From Apodospora peruviana (lineage: Eukaryota; Ascomycota; Sordariomycetes; Sordariales; Lasiosphaeriaceae), in assembly GCA_033439685.1 (NCBI GenBank), contig JAUEDM010000001.1, forward strand, positions 2,542,001 through 2,606,000: a DNA stretch of 64,000 nt, read 5' to 3'. The position numbers were made by a program, and so were the translations under genes. Numbering within the stretch: position 1 is the first letter of the stretch; each line of letters begins with the position of its first letter. Shown piece by piece: positions 11,185 through 24,100 of the stretch. The notes under the pieces were generated by a model. The model was not told the origin of the DNA, made no database searches, and saw only the letters and a program-made list of their open reading frames with translations.

Positions 11185-14100
11185 GGCGGCGTGTGTGTGT
11201 TATCGCGCAATCTGAAACGCCCGCAGCTAAGGTAGGAATTAGACCGAGGCAGCGCTCGAGCTCGACAGCGACGGGGTGTTGCAGGTCGGTGTGCGTTGCG
11301 TCGATAGCAAATAAGAATGGCAGTTTCGGGTTGAGTATGAAGAAGAAAGGTCGGCTGTTTATGGTGTTGCGTATACCAAAAGTCTACCTTAACCAGGCTC
11401 CGAATGCTCGCCTCCTGGCTCCTCCAACAGACTGGATGGACCTTGCTAGCGGAGCGGTGCCTGACTGGAGAGGTACCGGCGCCTTGTGCGGTGACGAACA
11501 GCCCGCCAAAAGTTGGGTGGGGCGCATCTGTCGTCCGAGGTGGCTAATGCCTGAGTCTGACAATGGCGCCCGCTCGAGACTGGAGCCCGCCAAGACCACT
11601 GAACTAAACAGGCCCTTCGCGATAACATTGTTCCAGTAAGCACGACAGCAGGCTTGCACATTGAGCTCAGCCACAACAACTCCGCCATGCCACGCAAGCC
11701 GCTCACGTACTTTACTTAAGGCACTCACTCAAGGCACTAACGCCGCAGGACACGGCCGTTCTCAACGATTGACTTAACATTGATCTCATGGCCGGGTTGT
11801 TGGTTGCTGACAATGGTCTGGGCACAGTTCGAAGCCATTGTTTTATATTTGCTTTGCAGGCGGTTGAACCCGGCTGTCACCGTATTCTCTCCTCAAACTT
11901 TTTCTATTATTTGCATTCATGTCGATTTCTTCCAGTGATCGTGTATGACTTTGGCTTCAGGACCTTGACACAGGCTCAATGAAAGAATCAAGGCACACCA
12001 AAAGGGCCCCTGCACCACTTGACATAAACCCGGCTTCCACCAGAGGTCCAGAGATTCAAAATCCACGCCTCCAATTCGCCACTGCTTCAAAAGCCTCAAG
12101 AATTTGACTGAAGACTTTGTCGTATTGAATTAACTGCTTCGAATATCCTCGGATTACTCTCGGTCGATATTGCCGTCGGGTGGTTAAGCGGGTGGTACTT
12201 TCTTAGGTGTGCCTTTGTGTCGTTGGAAGCAAGCTCGAGTCAAGTTTCCCGAAGCCGTAATGGAAGTCAATAGTCTGCCTACCTACCTATCCAACCATCT
12301 TTCCGAATGTTTGGTGACAATGAGGGGAAAGTGAAAGGAGAACAAGAAAGAGTAGAACTCGTTGTTCCTGGCTGGCCAGAAACCAGTCGTCCCTTATATA
12401 TTTCGCGAACACTCCTCGTGGCCGTAGGGCTACTTGGTCACTCGTATGATGATTCTCAAAAATCGTACGATTCTCCAGATGGCCGCATGTGGATCGGCTG
12501 GGTATGCACACACCAAGCCAGGATAGATTCAAAGTTTTCTGGAAATCTGGGGTATGTCAGCGCCTCTTCCGAGTTCGAGATTGACATTGCATTTCTTGCC
12601 TCTGGAAACATTGTATTGTTCTCGTTCAAGATCCTCATGATCTCATCCGCACTCGGTCGTTGTATTTTCTTCTGTTCAGTCTTCTCGACAGACGATGACC
12701 CCAACACCCACCCGAGGTCTCACCCGTCCTCCGCATCTTGCTCCTACAGACTTACTCTCTTCCCAGCCCAACACAGAGACAAGTGCTCGCCCCCACAAGT
12801 CCAGCCGATCAAGATGCCCATGCGCTCGGAAGGCGGCATCTCTTTTCGAATACAGGGTCTTCCGGGCTCGCTCGTGCCTCTCGCGTTTCACCATCCCGAT
12901 CATGGTCGGCTGCACACTCGATGGAATCAAACGAAACCGAAGCTTGGCCTGCCTAATTAAGGATTGATGGACACTACCTGTCGGTGTTGCAACAATCATT
13001 CAAGCCCATTGACATCATAACTGCTTCACAGACAACATTGTAGGGTGCTCATCTGCGTTGGCGAGGCACAAGGAGTCTGATATCCGTCCAAGGGCTTGAA
13101 TGGGCAATTTTGCCCCGGTATGGGATTCTGAGATACAACCCGTTTTAGACGGAGCCGGGTGATACACGGTCTTGCTACTTGCCCTCCCTGGCTTCGCCTT
13201 CTTGGCCTCTTGTTCGTCGACGGCGATGCCGCCACCAAGTTACAGCACCCTGAGCGGGTCTTCATCTGGATCACGACTGTGGAATTATAAGTGACAGCCC
13301 CTCTTTGAAGGCAGACGGAGGTGCTTCGCCAGAGAACCAGTCGATCTTCAACAGAGGGTCGAATGAGCAAACCAGTGAAGAAGACATGCACCCTGTTGCA
13401 CACCTGCATCAGAAAGAAATTCTGAAAATCCACGAGGAGCCGGCATTGGCTGCTGTGCCACGTCAAGACTGGCGTCTGGGAGCCGAAGGAGTGGTAAAGC
13501 CTGGATCGACAGGTAGACTTGGAAGATTACATGCGGTCTGCATGTCCAGGGGCCCCACCCCCGATCCTCTGAGGCACGATTCACAAAACTTAACGTCAGC
13601 GGTAATCGCGGGGGCGGCCAAGCGTGAACTGCTTGCCGATTCCACGTCGCGATGTGTTCGGTTCGGATGGCATGCGGTCAGAGGTTGGGAGTTGGAGCTG
13701 GGAAGGGGGAAAATAAAGTAGGTACCTTACTGTCCAGGATTGCACTAGTTCTGAGAGGCTCCCCGGCAATGATACCGCAGATGTGGGGCTGCAGGTTCGA
13801 TAAAATGTGAAGGACACACCACAATGCCACTAGTCCAATGTAGCTAGACTCTACATGATTTCATGGGGATCGCAACGGTGATTGGGTGATGGGGTTCTGC
13901 GACACACGAAATGGCTGCAGGCATTCTACCCCAACTTTGCCTAGTGCCCTCTTGGGCTGTCTCTGGAACAGATCCCGTTTGTTCGAGATGCACCCTCCAC
14001 CAGCCTTTAAGCGCCCGGGTGAGATGCGTGGTCCCACTGTGCTGCCATATCGAGCCCGACGAGACTGCTCTTTTCACTAGTTACACTATTCTTAGAAGGA

Positions 14101-15373
14101 TGAAATCAACAATCCGAGCAAAATCCTGACGGGGGTACCAGTATTCGTCTTGTTTAACTACCCAAATGCTCTGCCGTACGCGTCCTCCCCTTTTCACCTC
14201 TTTTTGCTGATTTGGTTTTTGCTATTCGACTGTTTTCAACGAGGTCGATTTAATCTTTTCTCCAACCAACTCCCGTCTCGGTTTTTGCCGTATACCGCGT
14301 AAAGATATTTTACCCCTGGTCCAGGTCTCCCTGTCGCAGCCGAAACGTCAAACTCGCCTTCAGCAGGCCCCGGTCAAAGCGTCTCTAACACCGCTCGTCT
14401 CAACTCCTCCCCACCGCCTGTCACAATTCCCTGCCGTCTGATAGTCGACCTTCTCTTTGGGCATGGCATCCTGACACAACCGTCCTGGTCGCGAAACCCT
14501 CTCCAACGTCTGATCTACCGCGCTGCTCAGGGCACCCTCTCCTTGGTCGCCCCATCCACTCCCTCGTGGGCAGACAATTGCGGATAATCGAACTTTTTGG
14601 TCTACGGTTATCCCCGTCCGTGGCCCCACCAAACCGGCCTGACCCAGAGTCCCCTGTTGCACCGAATCTCCTTCGCAGAGAAACAAGCGCAAACAAGGTG
14701 TCATTGCGAACCCACCGAGAGACAGAGAGAGACTGAAGAGCCCTGGCATTGCCAGAACCAGTCTAGAGGTTTCAAGAGGCCCGACATCCGAGCCAGCTTG
14801 CCCTTGCGCCAAAAGAGGCACGGGTCTGCTGGGTGCCGTTCAAGTTGCAAGGTTCCAAGGTAGCACGTTCCTGAACCACCCCGTCCGTCGTGCAGAGAGG
14901 TTACCCCCGCCGACTCGAAGTCTCGGACACTTCCTTTGGAATCCCTCATGAGTGATCCCCCACCCGCACATCTCGACACTCCTCCCGCTCTCTTTTTCTC
15001 CCCTCACTTGGCGAGGTAGTAGAAGAATCCGCCTTCTTCCTCACCGAGCCTTTTTCTCCACCTTCCTTCATTATCCAGCTGCTGGCTCAGATCGCTCTTT
15101 TCGGTTCGGTATCACTTTTGTTGTTTTCGTCTTGTTCGTCCCTTCGCCTTTAGATATTACCTTTTGCCACTTTTAATACTTGGGAGGAACGCGATCTGGT
15201 TGGGAGGTTTTGGGGAACACGAGGGACCACCGTACCGCCACACGCACTCCACGCCCGTCAAGGCCCCCGAGCTCGGCATTCCAAAGTCGACATCATCGAG
15301 TCGCAGGTCGACACTTGAATCGAGCCGTATAGCACGCGCGGGTCAAGGAGCGGGGGAATATCAAGTCGTCAAG
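11185..15373. promoter_or_regulatory. Large gene-free region between divergent myosin-I and nox1
   Basis: About 4.2 kb with no frame that looks like a conserved protein on either strand. The last ~1.2 kb before nox1 is rich in C/T tracts (for example 14165-14300 and 14980-15180), suggesting a long nox1 5' leader or core promoter. CCTACCTACCTA lies at 12277-12290 and GTAGGTACC at 13719-13727. An unspliced RNA gene could be present but cannot be shown from sequence. Confidence 0.5.
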
Positions 15374-17277
15374 ATGGGCTTCTTCACGCTTATGAAGAAG
15401 CAGTTTACGCCCCAAAAGCTGCTTTTCCATGTTCTTTTCTGGACATTCCACTGGGGCATCTTTGCCTACGGATGGTACGACTCAGTCATGTGGATCGAGA
15501 AGGTGGCTTAACACGTTCACTGGCTGACCCGATGATTTACAGGTACAAACAAGCGGCCGATGAGCGTCTTGCTGGTCTCAACACACTTCAGTATTCAGTG
15601 TGGCTCTCGCGAGGAGCTGGACTGGTCCTGAGTGTCGATGGCATGCTAATCCTGCTACCGGTCTGCCGGACCATTATGAAATGGGTTCGGCCAACAATTC
15701 GGTTCATTCCTCTAGATGAGAACATCTGGATGCACCGGCAGCTGGCGTATTCCTTGCTTCTCTTCACCACCATTCACACCAGCGCCCATTATGTCAAGTA
15801 AGTCGAACATGGATATTAGCTACGAAACAGTTTGAACCTAACCAGCCCTGTAGCTTTTTCAACGTCGAAAAGACCCAGATTCGTCCTGTAACCGCTGTCC
15901 AGATCCATTACGCCCAGCCGGGTGGTATCACAGGGCATGTGATGCTGCTGTGCATGCTGTTGATGTATACCACAGCGCACCATCGTATCAGACAGCAATC
16001 ATTCGAGACGTTTTGGTACACTCACCATCTTTTTATCCCATTTTTCTTGGCTCTGTACACGCACACCGTCGGCTGCTTCGTCCGAGACACGAAGGAGGCC
16101 ATCTCGCCCTTCGCCGGCGATCAATACTGGGAGCATTGCATCGGTTATTTAGGTTGGAGATGGGAGCTGTGGACGGGTGGCTTCTATCTTTGCGAGCGCA
16201 TCTTCCGTGAAATTCGTGCCGCCCGTGAGACCAAGATCACTCGTGTTGTCAGGCATCCGTATGGTAAGCAGCTTTCACCGCGCTAGTCCGTCCGTATTGA
16301 ATTCAAGCTGACAGTGCTCTAGATGTCGTCGAAATCCAATTCAACAAGCCATCGTTCAAGTACAAGGCCGGTCAATGGTTGTTCCTTCAGGTGCCTTCGG
16401 TCTCGAGATATCAGTGGCATCCGTTTACCATTACATCTTGCCCTTTCGATCCGTATGTATCGGTCCACGTCCGACAGGTCGGTGATTTTACCAGAGATCT
16501 CGGTGATGCGGTTGGTGCTGGTGCAGCGCAAGGCAAGCTCTACGACGGCGTCGATCCCATGGGAATGTACGAAGTTGCTCTTCAGAACGGTCAACAGATG
16601 CCCGCGCTCCGCATCGATGGACCGTATGGTGCTCCGGCCGAAGACGTGTTCGAGAACGAAATTGCTGTGCTGATCGGAACCGGTATTGGTGTCACGCCGT
16701 GGGCCTCTATCCTCAAGAACATCTGGCATTTGCGAAACGGCCCCAACCCGCCGACCCGTCTGCGGCGTGTGGAGTTTATCTGGGTGTGCAAGGATACCAG
16801 CTCGTTCGAGTGGTTTCAGACCCTTTTGTCGTCTCTGGAGGAGCAGTCTAGCGAGGCGGCTCGCGTTCCTGGCTCCGGCGGCATCGAGTTCTTGAAGATC
16901 CACACCTACCTGACCCAGAAGCTCGACATGGACACCACCCAGAATATCGTTCTCAACAGTGTTGGCGCCGATCTCGACCCGCTCACCGAACTCAAGGCTC
17001 GCACGAACTTTGGTCGCCCCAACTTCGGCAAGCTATTCACGGGCATGCGTGACGGTATCATTGACCACACCTATCTTAATGGTCTGGAAGGCAACATGAG
17101 GACCACCGTCGGTGTGTACTTCTGCGGTCCCTCCGCAGCCGGTAAGTTTCGCCCCTGTTCTATGACCAGCCGGACTTGATGCTAACATTTACTGCCACAG
17201 CTCGCGATATCAAGAAAGCGGCCAAGGCGGCAACCGTCCGCGAAGTTCAGTTCCGCTTCTGGAAGGAACACTTCTAA
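15374..17277 (+). CDS. nox1: Superoxide-generating NADPH oxidase NoxA/Nox1
   Basis: Five exons: 15374-15474, 15543-15797, 15854-16263, 16323-17141 and 17201-17277. They give 553 residues, matching fungal NoxA/Nox1. All four introns are 56-68 nt with GTACGA/GTAAG-type donors. The enzyme moves electrons from NADPH through FAD and two haems to O2, making superoxide for development, sexual fruiting and hyphal fusion. Six membrane helices fill the N-terminal half. By alignment with gp91phox spacing the haem ligands are H98, H112, H176 and H189. The FAD site is HPFTITSCPFDP. NADPH-binding blocks are GTGIGVTPWASIL and the late CGPS. The chain ends with the family-typical aromatic FRFWKEHF. There is no N-terminal EF-hand, so it belongs to the NoxA/B type rather than NoxC. 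Near-identity in memory to Neurospora NOX-1 places it in the A group. The ATG at 15374 is chosen because it starts the family N terminus. Confidence 0.97.
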
Positions 17278-17973
17278 TTGTACATATTACGATTTTCGTG
17301 CCAGCTTTCAATCTAAGTTATCGATATTCATGACAACTGCGACCTGCAACACCGTGGATTCCGATATGCCTCAGCTCGGATAGAGGGAAGAAGGGTCCCA
17401 AACAGAGCCAGATTGTCTTACAGTGAGCCTATGCGCCACGCTGGTACCGACTGGGAATCGAACGATGAGGAGTAGGGTATCCATGGAAAGCGGTGTTACA
17501 TGCATTTTTCTTTTTGAAAGGAATAGCGAGCTTTTTGCATTTCTTGTCGAGGGGGTTTTCGCTTTCCATCCTCCTTCCTCTATCTGTTTCCCCGCTCCTA
17601 ATGATATCCAGCCACCTCACCCTTGTTATCTCTGTTCTTTTCCAGCGTACCGGAAGGATGCAGAAAGAAACCAGCTTTTGAGACGGTGAAGGAAGGCAGA
17701 GCCACTGGTTCCTTCGAACCGTCAGTGGACATGGGCGCTACAGTCGTCCTGGCACCTTTGCCCATGTCGATATCATACAATTGTTGAAATCACATATATA
17801 CAACACCGTCAGTGTTATCTTTTCATCATCTAACGTTTGGGGGTTTTTGGATGGAAATCTTCTTTGACAATTTTTGCTCTCATGTATTTTGTTTGTTTTG
17901 GGCATTTTTGAAAAGCCCGGGGTGAAAGGAAGCCAGCTAGCCAGTTAACTAGCCAGCCAATTGTCTATATGGG

Positions 17974-17977
<4 letters not shown>

Positions 17978-18005
<28 letters not shown>
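17978..18005. repeat. AT dinucleotide microsatellite
   Basis: Fourteen uninterrupted AT units downstream of nox1, in AT-rich 3' flanking sequence. Confidence 0.95.
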
Positions 18006-18120
18006 CATGATGATAATGTGAACACCACCCTAAAAGGGTTTTTGACAAGATAACAGCACAATCACACACAGAAGCCAAGAGGGAAAAGGGGCATGACGAG
18101 GGTGGGCCAAATTCCTACGG

Positions 18121-18168
18121 CCACCACAGCACCACAGCACCACAGCACCACAGCACCACAGCACCACC
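18121..18168. repeat. Octanucleotide tandem repeat (CACAGCAC)n
   Basis: About five near-perfect head-to-tail copies of an 8-base unit flanked by CCACCA. The period of eight is not a multiple of three, so it is not maintained by coding constraint. Confidence 0.9.
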
Positions 18169-19277
18169 AACCAGATGCCAAGAGGTGAAAGAAATATGCG
18201 GCACTTTTTGCGTCAGAGGGATCAGATCCGTAAACTACCATCCGCACTTCCGATTCGTGGGATGGGGGGATCCATTGATCCGCTGCATCGGGTCGGCAAT
18301 CCTTTGACTGAATACATAATCTATCCACGGAAGCATGGACACCCGAGGAAGAGAAAGATGCCCTTTTTACCTCTCTAACTGTACCTCGGCCTTGACAGAA
18401 TAATGGACAATTGTTGAGCTTGAGAGTTTGATGTTTCCTGTTGTTGTTTTTTGACCTACCAACAAAATTATCGTGGTGGTGGTGGTGGTGGCCCGATGAA
18501 GCTGACGGGTCTTTTGATTTCGTGTACCGGGAGTTCCGCATGATGAGAATTCCTTTGGGTTTCTCTATCGCCGGTAAGGATTAGTTCCCGTATCTGGGTT
18601 GCCGGTGATATGGTGCAGTGGTCGTCTTCCGACAGCCCCGGCGGGAGGATGGGATGTTGCCCGCACTGGAGGATTGTAGTTACACGGCCGACCATAGCGA
18701 TCATGGGCAGGTTGGAAGAAAACTGCAACAAAACTAAGGCTGAGCATCATTCACCCGGTCTGAAGATATTTCATTGTGTTTAGTTACGGCGTATCGCGGC
18801 TGTTTTTTGTAGCGTTAAGGAGTTTGGTGGCCATGGCAACCTGTTCTGTCCCCCCTTTTGGTATATTTGTCTACGTGAATCGACTGCCTAGCTATCTATA
18901 TGCCCGGAAATCCACACAGGGTTGATCATGGCTCGCCAAATCCATAGTTGGGTCTAATATATACGCTTAAAAATATCCAATGACGGACAGAGCCAACCTG
19001 CCAGTGTCTGTTCAAATACCTGGTTGTCACGTCTCAAGCAAACAGTTCTTGTTGACTCGACGTCCTTTCGGCCGTGGTGAGGGTCCTGTGGCCCCCGAAT
19101 ACTTCGCAGCCGGAAACCACAGTGCTCAACGGGGGAACCTGACCCCCCTGATAGTGATATGCCTCGGCCAAGTGGCTCGGTTATGTTCGGAGAATCGGCG
19201 AAGTGCTGCGTCGGGTGCTATCCGCGCCACCGTTATATCCAACGCAGTCGTCCTCGGTGCTGAAGAAGACCATATAT

Positions 19278-20639
19278 TCAAGATTTCTTCCTCCTCCTCC
19301 TGATTAACTCGGCAATAGGTATGTCCTCATCGTCCGAAACCTCGCCTCCCAGGGACTGATTTGGTAAATCTTCTTCCACGTCCTCATCCACGCCATAGTC
19401 CCAGAGCCTATCTCCCTCCGAATTGGTCCACACGGGGCCCCCTTCCCATTCCCCGTCTTCAATTTCAGCATCATCATCACCTGCCGGCCCGTCGAATTCC
19501 TCGAGCTCTGCCATGATGTGCGACTGATCCTGCACCTGTCTCCTCCTGAAATCGGCCTCCTGCCGCCTCGTGAACGCCGCCTTCATTTCCTCAGGCGACT
19601 CGTAATTCCCACACTGATCAACAGAGCTGTCCGCCGCAAGGGTTGCGGCGGCACCCGGCCAGCCTGCGTTCCCCCGGCGGAGCTTTTCCGGGTCGGGCGG
19701 CGGCCACATGCCTGTCCGGCTATTAAACCCGTTCTCCTCCCACTCCCATCCTGTGCCCTTCCCCACCGTCGAGCTGATCACCGGGCCGCCGGCTAGGGGC
19801 AGGATCCACAGCAGCGGGTTGCTTGTGCCCATCGCCTGCGACATGTTTTTGAAGATACCCAAATCGTAGGGGTACTCTATCGCGTCGAGCTGGAGGCGAC
19901 CGCCGCCTCCGTCCAAGCCCCAGAAATCCGTATCGTCCTTGTGGCGCGTCAGCATGGCCTCGTGACGCTCAACCTCCCAGTCCTCGATCATGGTGCTGTT
20001 CAGCGCCCAGCCCTTCGTGGTCGTAAACAGCAGGATGCCGAGGGCGAACATGGTGCCGAGGCAGACGAGGGAGATGATGGTCAGCGTAATGAGGTGCGCC
20101 AGGGACGGGCCGAGGTAGGCGGGCAGGTGCCTGTCACCCCAGACACCAGCCAGGCGCCGGTAGAGGAAATAGGCCAGTGTCCAGAGAGACAGGTTCGTGT
20201 AGAGTAGGAAGCGGAAGAAATAGGGGAACGTCTGCATCGAGACACAGTTGGCGGTCCACGGACAGTGGTGGTCCATTTTGGGAATGCAGCGGCCGCAGTG
20301 CCGGCAGTGGTGGGCGCGGAGGGGCTTCGGAGCGCAGCATTTCTTGCACCAGCGAGTGACGGTGGCTGGTGGTGAGGATGTCGAGGTTGAAGATGGAAAA
20401 GGATAGCGACCAGGATCAACGGTGACGGCCTTGTAGTACGTCCACCAGAGGCAGACAAGGAGGGTGTTGAAGACGGTAGCCTGCCGGGTTGTCAGGGGAC
20501 CCGGGGCCAGGTCGGGGGCAGTGTAGAAGAGCCATTGGGAGAAGTAGCCGAGGAAACCGATGAGTAGACAGACGGCTGGGATGATGAGGACCTTGAGGCC
20601 CGGGGTCGACAACGACGGACCTGTTTTGATTCTGCTCAT
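19278..20639 (-). CDS. pfa4: Palmitoyltransferase PFA4 (DHHC family)
   Basis: Intronless, 453 residues. This is an S-acyltransferase that attaches palmitate to cysteines of membrane proteins; yeast Pfa4 works in the ER on chitin synthase Chs3. Two N-terminal membrane helices (VLIIPAVCLLIGFLGYF; VFNTLLVCLWWTYY) precede a Cys-rich domain beginning WCKKCCAPKPLRAHHC, with the catalytic D123-H-H-C126 and CPWTANCV. Two more helices follow (FFRFLLYTNLSLWTLAYFLY; LITLTIISLVCLGTMFALGILL) and then the Pfa4-type block ALNSTMIEDWEVERHEA. The C-terminal ~200 residues are acidic and low-complexity, ending in RRRRKKS. The TTxE-like position reads TTTKGWALNST, consistent with the Pfa4 group. Convergent with nox1 and divergent from the CAP10 gene. 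Confidence 0.94.
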   Translation of the reverse strand: MSRIKTGPSLSTPGLKVLIIPAVCLLIGFLGYFSQWLFYTAPDLAPGPLTTRQATVFNTLLVCLWWTYYKAVTVDPGRYPFPSSTSTSSPPATVTRWCKKCCAPKPLRAHHCRHCGRCIPKMDHHCPWTANCVSMQTFPYFFRFLLYTNLSLWTLAYFLYRRLAGVWGDRHLPAYLGPSLAHLITLTIISLVCLGTMFALGILLFTTTKGWALNSTMIEDWEVERHEAMLTRHKDDTDFWGLDGGGGRLQLDAIEYPYDLGIFKNMSQAMGTSNPLLWILPLAGGPVISSTVGKGTGWEWEENGFNSRTGMWPPPDPEKLRRGNAGWPGAAATLAADSSVDQCGNYESPEEMKAAFTRRQEADFRRRQVQDQSHIMAELEEFDGPAGDDDAEIEDGEWEGGPVWTNSEGDRLWDYGVDEDVEEDLPNQSLGGEVSDDEDIPIAELIRRRRKKS

Positions 20640-21118
20640 TGTTTTGGATCCATCGGCTGCGATCTTGGAGAGGGAGAGATGACGTCGGGCGGCACTTAGT
20701 CTAGGTGCGTAATCCGTATTCGCCGATAGAAAACGGCGGGATGAAGAGAGGTTGCCCGGCCAAAGCTGGGCACGCCTTTCTAGTTCAAGAGAGCTCCCGA
20801 GACGCGTGTGGTGTCACTAATTTTACACGCTTACGTGAGGCTCTCAGCGGGGGTTCGGCACCAAGGATACGCCCGCAGCCGGTCGCCGCACGTTGTCGAT
20901 ACCCTGACCAACGGACGAAACAGGGAGGTACAGAGGTACTTCGAGGGGCATAATCACAATGCCAATTGCACCTCCCCTGTCTAGGTAGGTTGTCGGTCGA
21001 CGGGATCGACTGGATCATTCAAACGAACGAGCCGAGGCCATTATCGGCAACTCAACCTCATTTCTGCAATGTTTGGCGTTTTGCAACGACGGCGATTGCT
21101 TTCTTCCTGCGATAATTG
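20640..21118. promoter_or_regulatory. Divergent upstream region of pfa4 and the CAP10 gene
   Basis: A 480-base region shared by two divergent genes. A TCTAGGTAGGTT element lies at 20981-20992. No gene was seen. Confidence 0.45.
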
Positions 21119-24100
21119 ATGGCGACGAGCGGCGGGTCGCAGCTCACTACTCTGTGGTGGGTTTCTTGTGTCCTAAACTTACAGCACCTGTCACCTGTAG
21201 ACCTGTCCAAACTCATTGACATTTCCATCTCATCAACAACACAGTGCCGTGACTTCATTCCTATGGCTTACACGCAGCCTTGAGGGACATCAGTTGATCG
21301 GTAAGTAAGATGTCTTCTCCTCATACAACCTCCTCATCTTGCTAATTACATCCGCGAAGAACAACCCCGTCTCTCATCGCTCTTGGTGCTCTTGATAGCC
21401 GGGATAGCGTCCTTTGCCGTTAGCTTCTTTTCGCTGTGGCTGCCTGGTGCCAACGGGAGGTTTGGTAAGAATCTACGCTCTCTGTTCCACCGACGACCGC
21501 TTGCTAACTCGGTCATTCATTCTCCGTTGAAGATGATGACTTGGGACAGCGAACGGCGCTTGGCCGTGTGAGCCTTCCCAAAAAGCCGCGCCGCTATTTC
21601 ATTCCCGGCCTCGTTCTTTGTATCATTGTGCGTCTAGAGATGTTCCACCGCGTCTCATCAGATCTACAATGCTCAAAACCTGGAATTGAGGTGTGTTGGA
21701 CCCTCTTCTCTCCCCCGGCCGTTTTTTGACTCTTGATTCCGCCTAGGCCTTCTTGCTTGTGGTGGTGTTCCTCTACGAGCTGCTCTCCGGTCAGAGAAAC
21801 CGGCCTGGGCCATCCACTCAAGAAGACAAGTTCGATGACATGGGACAGACTATCTTTGAACTCCTGGCTGTTTGGATGGGAAGTTGGCTGAACAACTTGA
21901 TACGCACGGAAATGATCTCCGTCTTCCTCTTGGCGTCTGCTACTTACATCGTAGCCTCACAAGCCTTGAGGTCGACTTTCTTTTGCTCCGGTCTGGACCG
22001 GAGCTCCTTTGTTGTCTTCCTCCAATGGTCTGGGCTCGCTCTGGATGGAATTATCATGATTTGGCTATGGCGAATACTAGCCTGGGCCCGAACGACCAAG
22101 AGTCGACTAAAGATTCTCAGCGGTATCCTTTTGGCCTCAGCATTGGGGACCGGGCTCCGCCACTGGTCTCTTCGCTTATTTCAGGAGTCAAGACCGATGA
22201 GCTACCACTTCAGGGGGCTGGACTCCTTGTACGTCTTTGACGTTGTGGTTGATGGCCTCACTTTTTCAGTCCTTCTCATCTCCACCAGCTTACTCGTCAC
22301 AGAGGGAAGTCCGTTGGCATTGATTGGCATCATTACCTTCCTCTCCGGGGTACTGATAGCCGTACAGAGGCTGATGTCCATTGGTTCGTGGGAGAATGTT
22401 TCACCAACCACCACTTATTTTGCCTTGGTCTTGACCTGTCTTGCTTTCTCGGCCTTTGCCTATACTAACGATCTTCGCTCTTTCGTCTTTATTCACCGCT
22501 CGTGGCTTGTTCTGTTGTTTGTCATTCTCATTATCCCTGCCACCATTTCTTCAATAATCAAAGGGCATCATGTCCTCGATAACCACCCCATCCAACGGCT
22601 CATCATCGACGGAAGGTTGGCGGCTGACAGATTCCTGGTACGCGCCAGTATCAGCAACTCTCTACCGCTCGCTGTTCAAGAATACAAAGACCGTCAAGAT
22701 GGGCGAGATCCGCCCGCCAAGTTCGACGCCTGGTACAACTTTACGACTCGGCATAACTCGCCAATTATCGACCACTTTGTCCAGATTCAGAGCGACATAT
22801 CGCCCTTCTGGGGTATGTCTCCCGAGCAGCTTCGCGAGACCACACGCCGCATGGCCGAAGAGCCGGGGATTGCCTTGGTTAGAATACAGAACGGTCAAAC
22901 GACGCATAACATTCCCTCGCATTCGCCATACAAGGTTCCGGCGGATAGCCTGGTGAAGATGATTGGCACGTTCGCAGAGCATCTCCCGGATATGGAGCTT
23001 GCGGTAAACCTGGACAATCGGCCACGAATCCTCGCACCATGGGACGATGTGGAGAGACTTATCGCGGCGGGAGGGCAAACAGGATTAAGCAAACTGCTCT
23101 CCAAGCGTGGTGAGACCCCAGACGCCGAGCCTGTGTCACCGTCCCCAGCTTCGCAGCATCTCCATACATCCCAGAGGAATTTCACATCAGTTCGTGCGCT
23201 ACGGGAGATGACGGCCCTATCATGCCCTCTTGGGACGAAGGGGAGATCGGGAGTTCACTGGAACGTTCGTGATTTATGCTCCTCATGTGCTCGAGCACAT
23301 TCGAATGACCAGTATCTGGTCGACTGGCCTGTCTCCCACGGACTCTGCCACCAACCGGACCTACTACGCCTCCACGGCTTCCACACGAGTTCACCCGAGC
23401 TTCGACCGTTACAGGAACTCCTGCCCGTCTTCAGCAGATCGAAAACCAACAGCTACAGTGATATTCTCATCCCATTTCCGCTAGTCAACCAGCAAGACGA
23501 AAAGGATGACGGCATGGAATTTGCTGCCAAGCGAAAGACCCTCTTCTGGCGCGGTAATGTGGTGAGGAACAGCGTCAGGACCAGTCACCACGACCTACTC
23601 CATGGCGGTCACCAGGAGCGCCTCGTTCGGCTCCTCAACATTGATAACAAGGGATCCAAAACAGCGGATGACAAAATTACAATATTGCTCCCGGTGCCCA
23701 AAGAGAAAGACAAGTTCGCTTACCAGCAGGTTCCGGCGTCCAAACTAAACGCCCTGCTACCCACAGACATTGCTTTCAGTAATTATACCACCTGCACCCA
23801 AACACAAAAGGAAAGCGAGACTTGCTCCTCTACCGAGGACGTCGATGCACTCCAACGAGACATGAATATCAATCCGGACACGCCTCCGGAACTTGGTCAC
23901 CAGTACATCGTCACAATGGATACCGAATACGGCCCGCCTCCCAATCTGTTGGCGGCCCTCCGCGCCAAAAGCGTTCCGTTTTACGCTTCCATCTTCAAGG
24001 AATGGTACTCGGAGCGCCTGTTCCCGTGGATCCATTTCGTTCCTGTCGATCTACGATGGCATGCGCTCCATGGAACGATGGCGTATTTCACTGGTCTTCA

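Larger units (their letters stand above)
17278..19277. other. Intergenic between converging nox1 and pfa4, with simple repeats
   Basis: Two kilobases without a supportable gene. It contains an AT dinucleotide run, an octamer tandem repeat and a GTG trinucleotide run (about 18473-18491). A minus-strand frame across these repeats reads as poly-His and is repeat-driven, not a gene. Confidence 0.5.

Noticed and set aside
12307..12960. 217-codon plus-strand frame between myosin-I and nox1
   Set aside because: Irregular composition, no domain, no conserved start context, and overlapping frames on both strands of similar length.
15164..15373. Open frame in phase with nox1 upstream of its ATG
   Set aside because: The upstream peptide is not found in NoxA proteins, while the ATG at 15374 begins the conserved MGFFTLMKKQF-type start.
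17448..17465. GGGAATCGAACG, resembling the complement of a tRNA T-loop
   Set aside because: On the minus strand the flanking stem bases do not pair and no cloverleaf can be drawn.
18062..18541. Minus-strand frame with His runs
   Set aside because: It is produced by the GTG and CACAGCAC simple repeats, with no other protein-like features.
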